From the NCBI GenBank assembly GCA_030668465.1, contig DAOUTX010000082.1:1-5559 (forward strand): a DNA stretch of 5,559 nt, given 5' to 3'. Numbering within the stretch: position 1 is the stretch's first letter; every line of letters starts with the position of its first letter. This document shows positions 5,374 to 5,559 of this stretch, piece after piece. The position numbers were made by a program, and so were the translations under genes. Origin of the DNA: Atribacterota bacterium (lineage in GTDB: Bacteria; Atribacterota; Phoenicimicrobiia; Phoenicimicrobiales; Phoenicimicrobiaceae). The notes under the pieces were generated by a model. That model saw only the letters and a list, made by a program, of their open reading frames with translations, had not been told where the DNA came from and made no database searches.

Positions 5374-5559
5374 ATGCAAATGCTAAACAGTACCAATAAT
5401 ATAAAAAGAGCCACCCACTTCAACTTATCTGAATTTGCCTGTCCCTCCTGTAATAGGGTGATGTTACATCCCAAGCTGCTTGGAAAACTAGTAGAATTAA
5501 GAAATGCCCTGGAAAGACCGTTGTATGTTACCTCCAGGTATCGTTGCTTTGAACATAAC
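5374..5559 (+). CDS. M15-type D-Ala-D-Ala carboxypeptidase-like protein (partial, 3' end outside window)
   Basis: The first 62 codons of a plus-strand gene read HFNLSEFACPSC (15-26), then a helix with LLGKLVELRNALERP (35-49) and YVTSRYRCFEHN (51-62). This is the standard start of the peptidase M15_3 / VanY-like family, where relatives have F.LSEF.C..C, a LE.LR..lG.Pl helix and TSGYRC..HN. Such zinc peptidases cut D-Ala peptide bonds in cell-wall peptidoglycan and occur both in bacterial genomes and as phage lysis or tail proteins. The zinc ligands (the SxHxxGxAxD region and the later His) lie beyond the window, so activity cannot be judged. Arg55 replaces the usual Gly of SGYR. The ATG at 5374-5376 follows AAGGAG (5359-5364) with a 9-nt spacer; a second ATG at 5380 would be too far. 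No signal peptide is visible. It is the only plus-strand gene here. Confidence 0.82.
   Translation, partial: MQMLNSTNNIKRATHFNLSEFACPSCNRVMLHPKLLGKLVELRNALERPLYVTSRYRCFEHN

Noticed and set aside
5277..5474. Minus-strand 65-codon open frame with a hydrophobic stretch
   Set aside because: It starts with TTG, has no ribosome site that I can see, and is antisense to the well-supported M15 peptidase start; shadow.
1..5559. CRISPR arrays, tRNA or rRNA genes, intact insertion sequences
   Set aside because: I saw no regularly spaced repeats, no cloverleaf or rRNA-like stretches, and no complete transposase with terminal repeats on either strand.

Overview
The window is AT-rich and compact, with almost all genes on the minus strand. 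It looks like the chromosome of a low-GC anaerobic bacterium. The signs are a B12-riboswitch-controlled cobalamin gene pair, a glutaredoxin-like protein/thioredoxin reductase-like pair of the kind found in clostridia, an orphan uroporphyrinogen-decarboxylase-like methyltransferase, and strong GGAGG-type ribosome binding sites with an occasional TTG start. The species cannot be fixed from this window; Clostridia or a neighbouring anaerobic phylum such as Atribacterota would fit (inference).

Layout, left to right. Positions 1-1371 (minus) hold a cobalamin lower-ligand pair: cobT, cut by the window edge, and upstream of it cobC, whose 3' end overlaps the cobT start by 8 nt. Positions 1470-1733 hold the control region: a promoter (1705-1733), a cobalamin riboswitch aptamer (1514-1678) with a recognisable B12 box and P1 stem, and an intrinsic terminator (1470-1505). 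The layout implies that B12 switches off transcription of cobC-cobT. Positions 1743-2366 (minus) encode a LysE/RhtB-family exporter with a TTG start. Positions 2367-2648 contain a probable promoter and a short membrane-peptide reading frame that has a good Shine-Dalgarno but no normal start codon. Positions 2649-3800 (minus) are a two-gene redox operon: a CPVC glutaredoxin-like protein followed, 3 nt later, by a CATC flavin disulfide reductase. Positions 3913-4920 (minus) encode the URO-D-superfamily protein, without the usual corrinoid-protein partner nearby. Positions 5021-5259 hold an extended hairpin and a broken REP-associated (Y1/HUH) transposase. Positions 5374-5559 (plus) are the start of an M15-type D-Ala-D-Ala carboxypeptidase-like gene cut by the right edge.

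How the genes work together: CobT and CobC make and dephosphorylate the alpha-ribazole part of cobalamin under direct B12 feedback. The reductase and glutaredoxin-like protein probably form an NAD(P)H-to-dithiol electron chain. The URO-D-like protein may be a corrinoid-linked methyltransferase, which would use the B12, but that link is inference. I found no CRISPR, tRNA, rRNA or intact mobile element, and no clear multi-gene novel system. The best leads are the RAYT relic with its hairpin, the start-less small membrane ORF, the unusual cofactor site of the reductase, and the missing metal cysteine in the URO-D-like protein.
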